Below are positions 17,423 to 26,974 of a stretch of DNA of 64,000 nt, piece after piece. The notes under the pieces are model-generated. The model had not been told where the DNA came from, did no database searches, and saw only the letters and a program-made list of their open reading frames with translations. Source of the DNA: JAAGZL01 sp050291725 (GTDB lineage: Bacteria; Pseudomonadota; Gammaproteobacteria; Chromatiales; Chromatiaceae); the NCBI GenBank assembly GCA_050291725.1, contig JBNKKH010000022.1:32023-96022 (forward strand), given 5' to 3'. The position numbers and the translations under genes are program-made. The first letter of the stretch is position 1. Each line of letters opens with the position of its first letter.

Positions 17423-18079
17423 CTACCAAGTCTGTTTGTTTGTGCTACTTTGCAGGCGCGGCAAAATCATACCAATGATGATTCCAATCAGGGCTACCCC
17501 TCCGCCTACCAGAAACCAGTATTGTGAACGGTCGTTCTTGTACTCCTGGTACTCCTGCTTCAGGTTCTCCATCTCCCAGGTCTGGTTAGCCAACTTTTTG
17601 CGCAGCTCTTTCCGCTCTTCAGAGATTCGCGCCATCTGATCTGAGTTTAGGGTTCTCTCATGCAGTTGTGAGTCTAGGTTGTCATTCGAGGATTTGAGCT
17701 TTTCATATGCCTCAGCCAGTTCCTGATATTTTTGTTCCAGCTCTCTATAGGGTTTGCTGCTCTTCTTTATTTTCTGTTTTAGGACCTTATATCTCTTTTC
17801 GACATCGGCCAGTTTTTCTCTAGCACCGGGTTGTTTCATCAACTGAGTAGTCAGAACAAATCCGATGTGTTTTTTTTTGTCACGGATCTTGGAGTAGCCG
17901 GTTTCTCTGTTACTGGATATTAGATCAACCTTCTCTCCAGCTGGAATCATGCGCAGTATCTGCTCCGCAGGTCCCTCTCCAGCCCGCATGGTTATGTGGG
18001 TCTGGTCAGTTATATAGCGCGGAGCCGCTTGGATAACACCAAAGGCGCACAACAGCAGTAATAGAACTATTTTTTTCAC
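17423..18079 (-). CDS. YgiM-like SH3-domain protein with coiled coil and C-terminal membrane anchor
   Basis: This 218-residue protein has a signal peptide (1-18), a bacterial SH3 domain (about 20-90) and a long coiled coil (about 95-185). It ends in a membrane helix (FLVGGGVALIGIIIGMIL) and a short basic tail. This matches the YgiM/TIGR04211 family of inner-membrane proteins with a periplasmic SH3 domain. The function of the family is unclear; peptidoglycan-associated roles have been suggested. Confidence 0.85.
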   Translation of the reverse strand: MKKIVLLLLLCAFGVIQAAPRYITDQTHITMRAGEGPAEQILRMIPAGEKVDLISSNRETGYSKIRDKKKHIGFVLTTQLMKQPGAREKLADVEKRYKVLKQKIKKSSKPYRELEQKYQELAEAYEKLKSSNDNLDSQLHERTLNSDQMARISEERKELRKKLANQTWEMENLKQEYQEYKNDRSQYWFLVGGGVALIGIIIGMILPRLQSSTNKQTW

Positions 18080-18403
18080 TATGTCTGGTTCAGATTAATA
18101 AACATTGAGGAGTTTGGCGTATTCTTCCAAAACCGGTTGCATAAGTCCAAACTGTTTTTTCAACCTGCCCCAGGGTTTGTTGTTGATATATATCAAAATA
18201 AAACTATTAGTTATGCACACACCCTCACTGTTTGTCTGAATGGAGTGACAAGTTATGCATAGGAGTTGATTTGGATTGTGCGTTAAGTTTGTAACTGTAT
18301 GAAAAATCAGTATATTATGTAATTGTGCATTTTTTTTACAATTTGACTACAAGAGCTTAACAGTGTGGATTTAGTCCATATTCCATATATTTTGTTCACA
18401 GAG

Positions 18404-18426
18404 TTATCCACAGTATTTGTGGATAA
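18404..18426. promoter_or_regulatory. Inverted pair of perfect DnaA boxes
   Basis: TTATCCACA at 18404-18412 and its reverse complement TGTGGATAA at 18418-18426 are separated by 5 bp. Both match the strongest E. coli DnaA box (R1 type) at all nine positions. The pair also forms a 9-bp inverted repeat that could be an operator for another protein. Confidence 0.6.
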
Positions 18427-18568
18427 ACCAATAATCCTTTATGCAACATATAGATAGCATGTTTGCTGACTGTTTTGCTTAAATAATCTCTCTTAAAGTC
18501 TAAAGTGGAAATGTGCTTGTTAAGCTCCATAATTTAAGAGCTATTCTGATTTCTTTAATTAATTCCGC

Positions 18569-18574
18569 TATAAT
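18569..18574 (+). promoter_or_regulatory. Probable -10 element of bipA
   Basis: A perfect TATAAT lies about 55 bp before the GTG start of bipA. The -35 region is not well conserved. Confidence 0.45.
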
Positions 18575-18627
18575 CCCCCGCTTTTTGCTAGGGCATGATT
18601 TGCCAAGGCCTGGGGAAACCAAACACT

Positions 18628-20451
18628 GTGATTACTAAACTACGCAACATTGCCATCATCGCCCATGTAGATCATGGCAAAACCACTTTGGTGGATCAGC
18701 TGTTACAGCAGTCAGGTACCCTGGGGGAGCGCTTCGGTGAGGTGGAACGAGTGATGGATTCCAACGATCTGGAGAAGGAGCGGGGTATTACCATCCTTTC
18801 CAAGAATACCGCCATCCACTGGAATGATTACAACATCAACATTGTTGACACCCCAGGACATGCAGATTTTGGTGGAGAGGTGGAGCGAGTGTTGTCTATG
18901 GTGGATTCTGTCCTGCTGCTGGTGGATGCGGTGGATGGACCAATGCCTCAGACCCGCTTTGTTACCCAGAAGGCTTTCAAGCACGGGCTGAGACCTATCG
19001 TCGTGGTAAATAAGATCGACCGCGAAGGAGCTCGACCAGACTGGGTTGTTGATCAGACCTTTGAGCTGTTTGATCAGCTTGGCGCTAGTGATGAGCAGTT
19101 GGATTTCCCCATTGTCTACGCTTCAGCCATTAACGGCTTTGCTGGATTGGAGTCCGATGTTGCATCGGGCGATATGACCCCGCTGTTTGAGACCATAGTA
19201 GAGAACTGTCCAGCTCCGGATGTGGATGTGGATGGTCCTTTTCAAATGCAGGTAAGTACCTTGGCCTACAACAGCTATGTGGGTGCTATCGCCGTTGGCC
19301 GTATTTCCCGCGGTTCTGTGAAGAAGAATATGCAGGTAACTCTGGTTAAGCCCAATGGGAGTGAGCGTAAGGAGAAAATTGGTCAGGTTCTAGGGTTTCT
19401 TGGATTGGAGCGGGTGGAGGTAGAGTCCGCTAGTGCTGGGGATATTGTGGCCCTTTCCGGCATAGCTGCACCTAACGTATCAGATACCCTGTGTGATCCC
19501 GAGCATGTAGAGAATATGCCGCGTCTCACTGTTGATGAACCTACAGTAAGTATGACTTTCCAGGTGAACACTTCTCCCTTCGCCGGCAAGTCTGGTAAGT
19601 ATCTAACCTCTCGTCAGCTCAAGGACCGGTTGGAGCGGGAGTTAATTCACAACGTGGCCCTGCGGGTGGAAGAGGGTACAGATCCTGAGAAGTTCCGGGT
19701 CTCCGGGCGAGGGGAGCTGCATTTATCAATCCTGTTGGAGAATATGCGACGTGAAGGCTATGAGTTAGCGGTCTCACGTCCAGAGGTGATTTTCCGTGAA
19801 GTGGATGGAGAGGTATGTGAACCCTATGAGCAGCTCACCGTTGATGTGGAAGAGGCGCATCAGGGAGGAATTATGGAAGCCCTGGGAGGGCGTAAAGGAG
19901 AGCTGAAGGATATGGCTCCTGATGGCAAGGGCAGAGTGCGTCTGGACTATATGATCCCTTCCCGTGGCCTTATCGGTTTTCAGACTGAGTTTATGACTCT
20001 TACCTCCGGTTCCGGACTTATCTATCATGTGTTTGATCACTATGGATCAACTCAGAAGGGCGGAATAGCTCCGCGCAAGAATGGGGTGCTTATCTCCAAC
20101 TCCACCGGCAAGGCCTTGGGTTATGCCCTATATAACTTGCAGGAGCGGGGCAGGCTGTTTTCCAGTCCGGGTGATCAGGTGTATGAAGGGCAGATAGTAG
20201 GTATTAACTCACGGTCCAACGATTTGACGGTGAACCCGTTGAAGGCCAAGCAGCTGACCAATATTCGAGCCTCTGGTAGTGATGAAAATATTCTGTTGAC
20301 TCCACCGGTTAAATTCTCTCTGGAACAGGCTTTGGAGTTTATCGAAGATGATGAGTTGGTTGAGATAACGCCAACCGATATTCGTATACGCAAGCGCTAC
20401 CTCAAGGAGCATGAGCGCAAGAAGGCGTCGCGGGAAGATCCTAATAAATAG
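18628..20451 (+). CDS. typA: Ribosome-associated translational GTPase BipA/TypA
   Basis: This 607-residue GTPase aligns with E. coli BipA over its whole length. The P-loop is AHVDHGKTT, switch II is DTPGHADFGGEV, and the NKID specificity motif is present, followed by domains II, III, V and the family-specific C-terminal domain. It binds the ribosome and aids 50S assembly and stress adaptation. The GTG at 18628 gives exactly the E. coli length; an in-frame ATG at 18595 would add 11 unconserved residues. Confidence 0.96.
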   Translation: MITKLRNIAIIAHVDHGKTTLVDQLLQQSGTLGERFGEVERVMDSNDLEKERGITILSKNTAIHWNDYNINIVDTPGHADFGGEVERVLSMVDSVLLLVDAVDGPMPQTRFVTQKAFKHGLRPIVVVNKIDREGARPDWVVDQTFELFDQLGASDEQLDFPIVYASAINGFAGLESDVASGDMTPLFETIVENCPAPDVDVDGPFQMQVSTLAYNSYVGAIAVGRISRGSVKKNMQVTLVKPNGSERKEKIGQVLGFLGLERVEVESASAGDIVALSGIAAPNVSDTLCDPEHVENMPRLTVDEPTVSMTFQVNTSPFAGKSGKYLTSRQLKDRLERELIHNVALRVEEGTDPEKFRVSGRGELHLSILLENMRREGYELAVSRPEVIFREVDGEVCEPYEQLTVDVEEAHQGGIMEALGGRKGELKDMAPDGKGRVRLDYMIPSRGLIGFQTEFMTLTSGSGLIYHVFDHYGSTQKGGIAPRKNGVLISNSTGKALGYALYNLQERGRLFSSPGDQVYEGQIVGINSRSNDLTVNPLKAKQLTNIRASGSDENILLTPPVKFSLEQALEFIEDDELVEITPTDIRIRKRYLKEHERKKASREDPNK

Positions 20452-20457
20452 CCCTAC

Positions 20458-20590
20458 AAAAGGTTAACCCCGAAGCATTCCATGCATTCGGGCCTACCAC
20501 CAGAAAAGGTTAACCCCGAAGCATTCCATGCATTCGGGCCTACCACCAGAAAAGGTTAACCCCGAAGCATTCCATGCATTCGGGGTTATG
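20458..20590 (+). repeat. Three tandem copies of a 46-bp hairpin unit after typA
   Basis: A 46-bp unit starts at 20458 and repeats exactly at 20504. A third, partial copy starts at 20550 and diverges at its right end. Each unit contains GGTTAACCCCGAAGCATTCC and then TGCATTCGGG, which can fold back. In the last copy the right arm is complete (TTCGGGGTT), making a strong stem with AACCCCGAA; in the first two copies it ends CGGGCC. The likely origin is duplication of the typA terminator hairpin. No long T-run follows. Confidence 0.9.
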
Positions 20591-20721
20591 TCGCCTAGCT
20601 TGGTTGGCAATTTTGTCCTATCCGTAAGACTCTTCCATGATGTTGTTGTCCGTCCCTGATTGGCGACATAGATAGAGTGCCACAAACCTACTATATTTTT
20701 TGTACAAAATATCTCTATTGC

Positions 20722-20741
20722 TTGTAGGATAATTCCTACAA
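20722..20741. promoter_or_regulatory. Perfect TTGTAGGA-N4-TCCTACAA palindrome before pip
   Basis: An 8-bp inverted repeat with a 4-bp spacer (TAAT) lies 46 bp before the pip start. Related half or imperfect sites (TTGTAGGA with a following TCC) occur at 33588, 33610 and 37739. It looks like an operator for a dimeric regulator, unidentified. An AT-rich palindrome (TTTTGTACAAAA) lies just upstream. Confidence 0.5.
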
Positions 20742-20787
20742 ACTCTTAGATGACCAGAGGTTCTTGCCTAGGTACACTCTACACAGT

Positions 20788-21738
20788 ATGGCTGGCACAT
20801 ATCCTGAAATTAAGCCTTATGCTACTCACCAGTTGAGGGTCGATGCTATTCACACCCTATATATTGAGGAGAGTGGCGAACCTGAAGGCATTCCTATCCT
20901 GTTTCTGCATGGAGGTCCTGGGGCTGGATGTGAACCAAATCATCGGCGGTTTTTTGATCCTAACAAATACCGGATAATTCTGTTTGACCAGAGAGGATGT
21001 GGCCGCTCCACGCCTCATGCTGAACTGGAGGCTAATAACACCCAGAATCTCATATCTGACATAGAGGCAATCCGCGATTTTTTGAGGGTAAGTGGCTGGG
21101 TGGTATTTGGCGGCTCCTGGGGCTCTACACTAGCCCTGGCTTATGCTGAGACCCACCCAAATCGTGTTTTGGGTCTGGTGCTGCGTGGGATTTTTCTGTG
21201 CAGAGATAGGGAGATCCAGTGGTTCTATCAACAGGGAGCTAGTCGCATATTCCCCGACTATTGGCAGGAGTATCAATCGATAATTCCAGAGGGGGAACGG
21301 GATGATATGGTGCAGGCCTATTATCTACGTCTTACCGGCAATGACGAGCTGGCGCGCATGTCGGCGGCCAAGGCTTGGTCCTTGTGGGAGGCCAGGACAG
21401 CAACCCTGTTACCCAACAGTGAGCTGCTAAAACATTTCAGTGTTCCGCATGTGGCCTTAAGCCTGGCCCGTATTGAGAGCCACTATTTCAGCAATAAAGC
21501 TTTCCTGCAACCTAATCAGTTGTTGGAGAATGCGCACAAGCTTTCCGATATACCGGGCATTATCGTGCAAGGACGATATGATCTCATATGTCCGATGGAG
21601 TCTGCTTGGGAGCTGCAACAAGCTTGGCCCGAGGGAGATCTGATGATAGTTGATAATGCAGGGCACGCAGCTACTGAGCCTGGAATTACTAAGGCACTGA
21701 TTAATGCAACAGACTATTTTGCGGAGTTGATATCATGA
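20788..21738 (+). CDS. pip: Proline iminopeptidase
   Basis: This 316-residue alpha/beta hydrolase has the S33-family signature: the oxyanion motif HGGPGAG, DQRGCGRS, the nucleophile elbow GGSWGS, and an acid and base in GRYDLICP and NAGHAA. It releases N-terminal proline from peptides in the cytoplasm. The frame opens at a TTG (20764), but the ATG at 20788 fits the family better. The stop overlaps the start of dtd (ATGA). Confidence 0.93.
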   Translation: MAGTYPEIKPYATHQLRVDAIHTLYIEESGEPEGIPILFLHGGPGAGCEPNHRRFFDPNKYRIILFDQRGCGRSTPHAELEANNTQNLISDIEAIRDFLRVSGWVVFGGSWGSTLALAYAETHPNRVLGLVLRGIFLCRDREIQWFYQQGASRIFPDYWQEYQSIIPEGERDDMVQAYYLRLTGNDELARMSAAKAWSLWEARTATLLPNSELLKHFSVPHVALSLARIESHYFSNKAFLQPNQLLENAHKLSDIPGIIVQGRYDLICPMESAWELQQAWPEGDLMIVDNAGHAATEPGITKALINATDYFAELIS

Positions 21739-22172
21739 TCGGCTTACTTCAGCGTACATCCCAGGCTCAGGTAGTAGTGGAAAATGAGGTGGTGGGGGAT
21801 ATTGGAACCGGGTTGCTGGTTCTGGTCGGGGTCGAGCGCGGAGATAATGCAAGCAAGGCAGATCGTCTGCTAGAGAGGTTGTTAAATTATAGGGTGTTTC
21901 CAGATGCAGAAGATCGCATGAACCTCAGCCTACAGGATGTAGGCGGAGGGCTGCTGCTGGTTCCACAGTTCACCCTCGCTGCCGATACCAAAAAGGGCAA
22001 TCGCCCCGGATTTTCTAATGCGGCAAAACCGGATGATGGTCAGTATCTTTTTAACTACCTATATGCCCAAGCCAAGCAGAGCTATCCCAAAGTAGAAAAA
22101 GGCATATTTGGCGCTGATATGCAGGTTTCTCTAATCAACGATGGGCCGGTCACCTTCTGGCTACAGTGCTGA
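21735..22172 (+). CDS. dtd: D-aminoacyl-tRNA deacylase
   Basis: This 145-residue protein matches the Dtd family throughout, including the active-site SQF-like segment (here PQFTLAADT) and the NRPGFSNAA and NDGPVTFWL motifs near the C-terminus. It hydrolyses D-amino acids, such as D-Tyr, wrongly attached to tRNA. The ATG overlaps the pip stop, so the two are translationally coupled. Confidence 0.95.
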   Translation: MIGLLQRTSQAQVVVENEVVGDIGTGLLVLVGVERGDNASKADRLLERLLNYRVFPDAEDRMNLSLQDVGGGLLLVPQFTLAADTKKGNRPGFSNAAKPDDGQYLFNYLYAQAKQSYPKVEKGIFGADMQVSLINDGPVTFWLQC

Positions 22173-22316
22173 TTAAAATAACCAACTACACAGCTAGATT
22201 ATATCCTATAAGGAAGTAAAGTTTTTTCCATCCCTGCCGCTTAATGTCCCAGAACAGTGCGTTTTTGGCTTGTTGTAAGAATATTTAATAAAAAAGATGT
22301 CACGAAGGACAATAAA

Positions 22317-24824
22317 ATGCTAACAAAAGCAGTGTCTTATCTGCGAGATATGAACCTGGCGCGAAAGGTAGTTCTGTTTATCGTGCTTATAGTGATCGCC
22401 TTCGCCTTTATCGTTCAACAATACCAATTCAGCCTCTCAAAGGTGGATGAGCTGTATCAAGAGAACGAGAGGATTAATGAGATTGGCAGTCTCATTCAGA
22501 AGGCAGGAGCAGACATCACCGCCAGCCGGTTGCCGGAAAAAGAGTTTTTGTTGGTAGGGGACATGAAGAGCGTGCAAGACCACGAGAGATTGCTGCGCTC
22601 TGCCTATGGTCATCTGGATAAGCTTGAGCCAATGCTGAAGGATGAGCAAAAAGAGATGATTCACTCTTTGAAAAAGACCTTGGATGGATACATAAAGAAT
22701 TTCTCCGTGCTTGTCTCTCTGAAGATAAGGTTAGGAACAACTAACACTAGAGGACTGTATGGAAAGCTGCGGAAATCAGTGGCTGCAGTGGAGAAGGAGG
22801 TAGAAGGCAGCAGTGATATTGGTTTGGCCTATCAGGTTGGGGTAATGCGTGGCTACGAGAGAGATTTCCTCATGTTCAAGGATGAGAAGTTCTTCAAGAG
22901 TATGCAGGATGAGAAGATGAAACTTGAGGAACATCTGAAAAATAGTGATTTAACTGAGGAGAAGAGAAAGAGAATTACCGAGAAGCTGCAGAAGTATCAA
23001 AAAAGTTTCCTCAAGATTCACGAATATGCCAACAAGATTAACGCCATGGTTGATGGTTTCCGTAAGTCTGCTGATGCAGTAGAGCCTGTTCTCGCAATGT
23101 TGCAGAGCAATGGTGAGCAGATGTTGATTAAGAATTATAAAATTTTGGTGCAGACAAGGGATGCGGTTCAGCAGCGTTTTCTTCTTACTATTATCTTGGT
23201 GGCCCTAGTGGTAAGTGTGGTGTTGCTGTTTGCCGCTCGTGGAATTGTCAATGGTGTGCGCAAAGCGGTTGAGATTGGCTCAAATGTGGCTGAAGGGGAT
23301 CTCTCCAACGTGATAGTACCTAGAGCCAATGATGAGATTGGTACTCTATTGGCGACGCTAGATCGTATGCAGATGCAGCTCAAGGAGAGCATTGAGCGAG
23401 ATCGAAAAATCACTGAGGAGGCACTGCGTATTCAAAAGGCGTTGGATAAAACCTCAACCAGCGTACTAGTACTGGATAAAGACTACTCCATTATCTATCA
23501 GAACAAGAGTGCTCAGGAGCTGTTCGCCCATACAGAAGAGGAGATTAAGAAAGAGATCCCTGAATTCTGCGCTGACGCTCTACAGAATGGAGCTATTGAG
23601 GATTTGCACTGCGCCTCTCTGTTATCGCGTGAAATGTTGGATGAGTTAGAGGGGACCCACAAAGCCAGAATCACCATGGGGGGATACACTTTTGATGTTG
23701 CCACCAATACTGTACATAACAAGAAGCAGGAGCGGGTTGGTACCACTATGGAGTGGAACGACGTAACCGATCAAGTACGGGTTGAAGAGGAGATAGATAG
23801 CGTTGTCTCTGCTGTATCGAAAGGGGATTTCGAACGACTGATCAGCATGAGTGACAAGTCCGGTTTCTTCCGTACTCTGGCTTCGGACATAAACCTACTC
23901 ACAAACACGGTTTCGGATAGCATCTCTGAGATGGAAGAGGTTCTGGAGGGGTTGGCTGATGGTCATCTATCGCATAGGGTAGGTGGCGGCAAACAGGGTG
24001 CTTTTGGACGTTTGGCCGGTAGCACCAATATGACAATTTCTCGACTGGATGAGATTGTTACCGATATTCGGGCGGCTGCCGGTATTATTGCCACCATGGC
24101 CAATGAGATATCCAATGGTAATGAGGATATGTCGCGTCGCACTGAGGCCCAGGCCTCCAGCCTGGAAGAGACTGCATCCACCATGGAGGAGTTTACTAGC
24201 TCTGTGAAGCAGAATGCTGATAGCGCGCAACAGGCCAACAAGCTGTCTGAAAATGCCAAAGAGTTGGCAGAGAAAGGTGGAGTAGTCGTGGATCAGGCCA
24301 TAGGGGCCATGCAGGAGATCATTGCATCCAGTGAGAAGATATCCAATATTATCGGTGTGATAAATGATATTGCCTTCCAGACTAATCTTCTGGCCCTGAA
24401 CGCCTCTGTTGAGGCGGCTCGCGCTGGAGAGCAGGGACGGGGCTTTGCTGTGGTGGCAACAGAGGTGCGCAATCTTGCTGGTCGTAGCGCTCAGGCCGCT
24501 AAAGAGATCAAAGAGCTGATTCAAAATAGCAGCGAGAAGGTGGAGTATGGAACCGAGCTGGTGAACCAGTCCGGAGATAACCTCAAAGGAATCGTTCTGG
24601 CTTCTCAGAAGGTGAACGATATAGTCTCTGAGATAGCAGTGGCCAGTAGAGAGCAGTCGGTAGGGGTTGAGCAGGTAAATCGAGCCATCACAGATATGGA
24701 TGGCGTTACCCAGCAGAATGCAGCTTTGGCTGAGGAGACATCGGCGGTGAGTCACTCCCTGACCGAGCAGGCGTACAAGCTGGAAGAGGCTGTTGGCTTT
24801 TTCAATAAGGATAAGAAAAAGTAG
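22317..24824 (+). CDS. Methyl-accepting chemotaxis protein with long periplasmic helical sensor and PAS-like region
   Basis: This 835-residue chemoreceptor has a membrane helix (about 20-40) and a periplasmic all-helical domain of about 260 residues, possibly the helical bimodular type. A second helix (about 290-312) and HAMP follow. Next come a PAS-like segment (about 375-490, TSVLVLDKDYSIIYQNKS), a second HAMP-like linker and the signalling domain with NLLALNASVEAARAGEQGRGF. The ligand is unknown. The ATG at 22317 has a GAAGGA site; a GTG at 22257 is in frame but unlikely. Confidence 0.9.
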   Translation: MLTKAVSYLRDMNLARKVVLFIVLIVIAFAFIVQQYQFSLSKVDELYQENERINEIGSLIQKAGADITASRLPEKEFLLVGDMKSVQDHERLLRSAYGHLDKLEPMLKDEQKEMIHSLKKTLDGYIKNFSVLVSLKIRLGTTNTRGLYGKLRKSVAAVEKEVEGSSDIGLAYQVGVMRGYERDFLMFKDEKFFKSMQDEKMKLEEHLKNSDLTEEKRKRITEKLQKYQKSFLKIHEYANKINAMVDGFRKSADAVEPVLAMLQSNGEQMLIKNYKILVQTRDAVQQRFLLTIILVALVVSVVLLFAARGIVNGVRKAVEIGSNVAEGDLSNVIVPRANDEIGTLLATLDRMQMQLKESIERDRKITEEALRIQKALDKTSTSVLVLDKDYSIIYQNKSAQELFAHTEEEIKKEIPEFCADALQNGAIEDLHCASLLSREMLDELEGTHKARITMGGYTFDVATNTVHNKKQERVGTTMEWNDVTDQVRVEEEIDSVVSAVSKGDFERLISMSDKSGFFRTLASDINLLTNTVSDSISEMEEVLEGLADGHLSHRVGGGKQGAFGRLAGSTNMTISRLDEIVTDIRAAAGIIATMANEISNGNEDMSRRTEAQASSLEETASTMEEFTSSVKQNADSAQQANKLSENAKELAEKGGVVVDQAIGAMQEIIASSEKISNIIGVINDIAFQTNLLALNASVEAARAGEQGRGFAVVATEVRNLAGRSAQAAKEIKELIQNSSEKVEYGTELVNQSGDNLKGIVLASQKVNDIVSEIAVASREQSVGVEQVNRAITDMDGVTQQNAALAEETSAVSHSLTEQAYKLEEAVGFFNKDKKK

Positions 24825-24951
24825 GGGGGCGACGATAGTCCTAACTTTAAGGCGGTCTAGGCCACGTTTTTATCTGCCGGGGTATTCAAGACACCTGCAA
24901 TTATCAACCGTTTAGCTTAAAATGCTTATTTTGGCCAAATAGAGCATTAGC

Positions 24952-25542
24952 ATGCAACGAAGTGCAGAGATTGAGCGCAATACCCTTGAGACCAAGATCA
25001 AAGTAAGCATTGATCTAGATGGCAGGGGTGACTCCTCGTTTACAACCGGCATTCCCTTTCTGGAACACATGCTGGATCAGGTAGCCCGGCACGGCATGAT
25101 GGATATATCCATCCAAGCCGAGGGTGATCTGCACATTGATGCCCACCACACTGCGGAAGATATCGGCATTAGCCTAGGTCAGGCTATGGCACAGGCTGTA
25201 GGCGATAAGAAGGGTATCCGTAGATACGGCCATGCCTATGTGCCGCTGGATGAGGCGCTGTCTCGAGTGGTGGTGGATTTCTCCGGTCGTCCTGGCCTTG
25301 AGTTCGAGGTGGATTTCCCCCGGGCTAAGGTGGGTGAGTTCGATACCGAGCTGTTCTACGAATTCTTTCAGGGGTTTATTAACCACGCTGGGGTAACCCT
25401 GCACGTGGACTGTCTGCGTGGGCGCAACGCGCACCACATAGCCGAGACAGTATTTAAGGCCTTTGGCCGTGCTCTGCGCATGGCGTTGGAGGCAGACCCA
25501 CGCATGGCCGGAATAACACCCTCCACCAAGGGTTCTCTCTGA
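24952..25542 (+). CDS. hisB: Imidazoleglycerol-phosphate dehydratase
   Basis: This 196-residue enzyme has the duplicated manganese-binding motifs (FLEHMLDQ, HIDAHHTAED, INHAGVTLH and RNAHHIAE). It catalyses the sixth-to-seventh step of histidine synthesis, forming imidazole-acetol phosphate. It is the monofunctional form without a phosphatase domain. It begins the run hisB-hisH-hisA-hisF-hisE. Confidence 0.96.
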   Translation: MQRSAEIERNTLETKIKVSIDLDGRGDSSFTTGIPFLEHMLDQVARHGMMDISIQAEGDLHIDAHHTAEDIGISLGQAMAQAVGDKKGIRRYGHAYVPLDEALSRVVVDFSGRPGLEFEVDFPRAKVGEFDTELFYEFFQGFINHAGVTLHVDCLRGRNAHHIAETVFKAFGRALRMALEADPRMAGITPSTKGSL

Positions 25543-25575
25543 TCACTGTTTATATTTAAGTTGGATAGTTAACTG

Positions 25576-26217
25576 ATGGCGAAATCTATTGTAGTCATAG
25601 ACTATGGCATGGGTAATCTGCGTTCTGTCTCTAAGGCCATTGAGCATGTGGCAGATGCGGATGACAAGGTGTATGTCACTGATGATCCTGAGTTGATTAA
25701 ATCAGCAGACCGGGTGGTATTCCCTGGCCAGGGGGCAGCTCGCGACTGCATGGCTGCTATCTCAGAACATCATCTGAACCAGGCGGTGCTGGAAGCCGCC
25801 CATAATAAACCCTTTTTGGGAATATGCATGGGACTGCAGGTGCTTATGGAGTTCAGCGAAGAGAATGACGGGACCAAGCTGCTGGGGCTGTTTCCTGGTA
25901 AGGTACGCCACTTCCCGGAAGGGGTGGATGAGCATGGTCAGCGCATGAAAATTCCCCACATGGGTTGGAACCGGGTGCAACAACTTAATCCGCATCCGCT
26001 GTGGGAAGGGATTGAGCAGAATAGCCGCTTCTACTTTGTGCATAGCTACTATGTAGACCCGGAAAACAGTGGACTGACCGCCGGCACTACGGACTATAGC
26101 GCTACTTTTGCCAGCGTGATCGCTCGGGACAATCTGTTCGCAACCCAATTCCATCCGGAGAAGAGTGCGGATGCTGGCCTGCGCCTGCTACAAAATTTTA
26201 TTAACTGGGATATTTGA
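25576..26217 (+). CDS. hisH: Imidazole glycerol phosphate synthase, glutaminase subunit
   Basis: This 213-residue class I glutamine amidotransferase has the nucleophile in GICMGLQ and His/Glu in QFHPEKS. It passes ammonia to HisF, encoded downstream, to make imidazole glycerol phosphate and AICAR. The ATG is 33 bp after hisB. Confidence 0.96.
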   Translation: MAKSIVVIDYGMGNLRSVSKAIEHVADADDKVYVTDDPELIKSADRVVFPGQGAARDCMAAISEHHLNQAVLEAAHNKPFLGICMGLQVLMEFSEENDGTKLLGLFPGKVRHFPEGVDEHGQRMKIPHMGWNRVQQLNPHPLWEGIEQNSRFYFVHSYYVDPENSGLTAGTTDYSATFASVIARDNLFATQFHPEKSADAGLRLLQNFINWDI

Positions 26218-26226
26218 GGTTAAAAC

Positions 26227-26967
26227 GTGTTATTGATACCTGCCATTGATCTGAAGGATGGACGCTGCGTAAGGCTGCGTCAGGGCCGTATGGATGATGA
26301 GACTATCTTCTCCGATGAGCCAGTGGATGTGGCCAAGCGCTGGGTAGATGCTGGTGGTCGCCGTCTGCATCTGGTGGATCTGAACGGGGCTTTTGCCGGA
26401 GAGCCGGTAAACGGCGGAGTAATTCAGGATATATGTAAAGCCTATCCTGATCTCCCTATCCAGGTGGGTGGCGGTATTCGTGATGAAAAGACCATCGAGG
26501 CCTACCTCAAGGCCGGGGTAGATTTCGCCATCATCGGCACCCAGGCGGTTAAACAGCCTGAGTTTGTCGGACGGGCCTGCAAGGAGTTTCCTGGTCACGT
26601 CATTGTGGGGCTGGACGCTAAAGATGGCATGGTGGCTATCGACGGGTGGGCTACCATTACCGAGCATAAGGTGACAGAGCTGGCCAAAAAATTTGAAGAC
26701 GATGGGGTGTCTGCCATTGTTTACACAGATATTGGGCGGGATGGCATGTTGAGCGGTCCCAATGTTGAGGCAACGGCAGATCTAGCCAATGCCATCAGCA
26801 TCCCGGTTGTTGCATCTGGGGGTATTACCGATATCAATGATATCCGCGCCCTGTGTCAGGCTGAGACCGATAATATAACTGGCGCCATAACCGGACGCGC
26901 CATTTACGAGGGCACTCTGGATTTTGCTGAGGGCCAAAAACTTGCGGATGAATTGTCTGGATTATGA
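26227..26967 (+). CDS. hisA: ProFAR isomerase (HisA)
   Basis: This 246-residue TIM-barrel enzyme starts with a GTG codon and contains LIPAIDLKDGRCVRL, the phosphate-binding QVGGGIRD and ASGGITDI, and two catalytic aspartates. It isomerises ProFAR to PRFAR in histidine synthesis. It follows hisH by 9 bp. Confidence 0.95.
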   Translation: MLLIPAIDLKDGRCVRLRQGRMDDETIFSDEPVDVAKRWVDAGGRRLHLVDLNGAFAGEPVNGGVIQDICKAYPDLPIQVGGGIRDEKTIEAYLKAGVDFAIIGTQAVKQPEFVGRACKEFPGHVIVGLDAKDGMVAIDGWATITEHKVTELAKKFEDDGVSAIVYTDIGRDGMLSGPNVEATADLANAISIPVVASGGITDINDIRALCQAETDNITGAITGRAIYEGTLDFAEGQKLADELSGL

Positions 26968-26974
26968 TTTTTTT

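Larger units (their letters stand above)
18080..18627. other. AT-rich intergenic region with a DnaA-box cluster
   Basis: This is about 550 bp of A+T-rich DNA between the divergent SH3-protein and bipA genes. It contains two perfect DnaA boxes facing each other (18404-18412 and 18418-18426), a consensus TTATGCACA at 18212-18220, and weaker matches at 18392-18400 (TTGTTCACA) and 18364-18372. A likely bipA -10 element (TATAAT) is at 18569-18574. No small gene stands out. Confidence 0.6.

Noticed and set aside
20494..20685. Minus-strand frame across the tandem repeats
   Set aside because: It is produced by translation of the 46-bp repeat and has no coding features.
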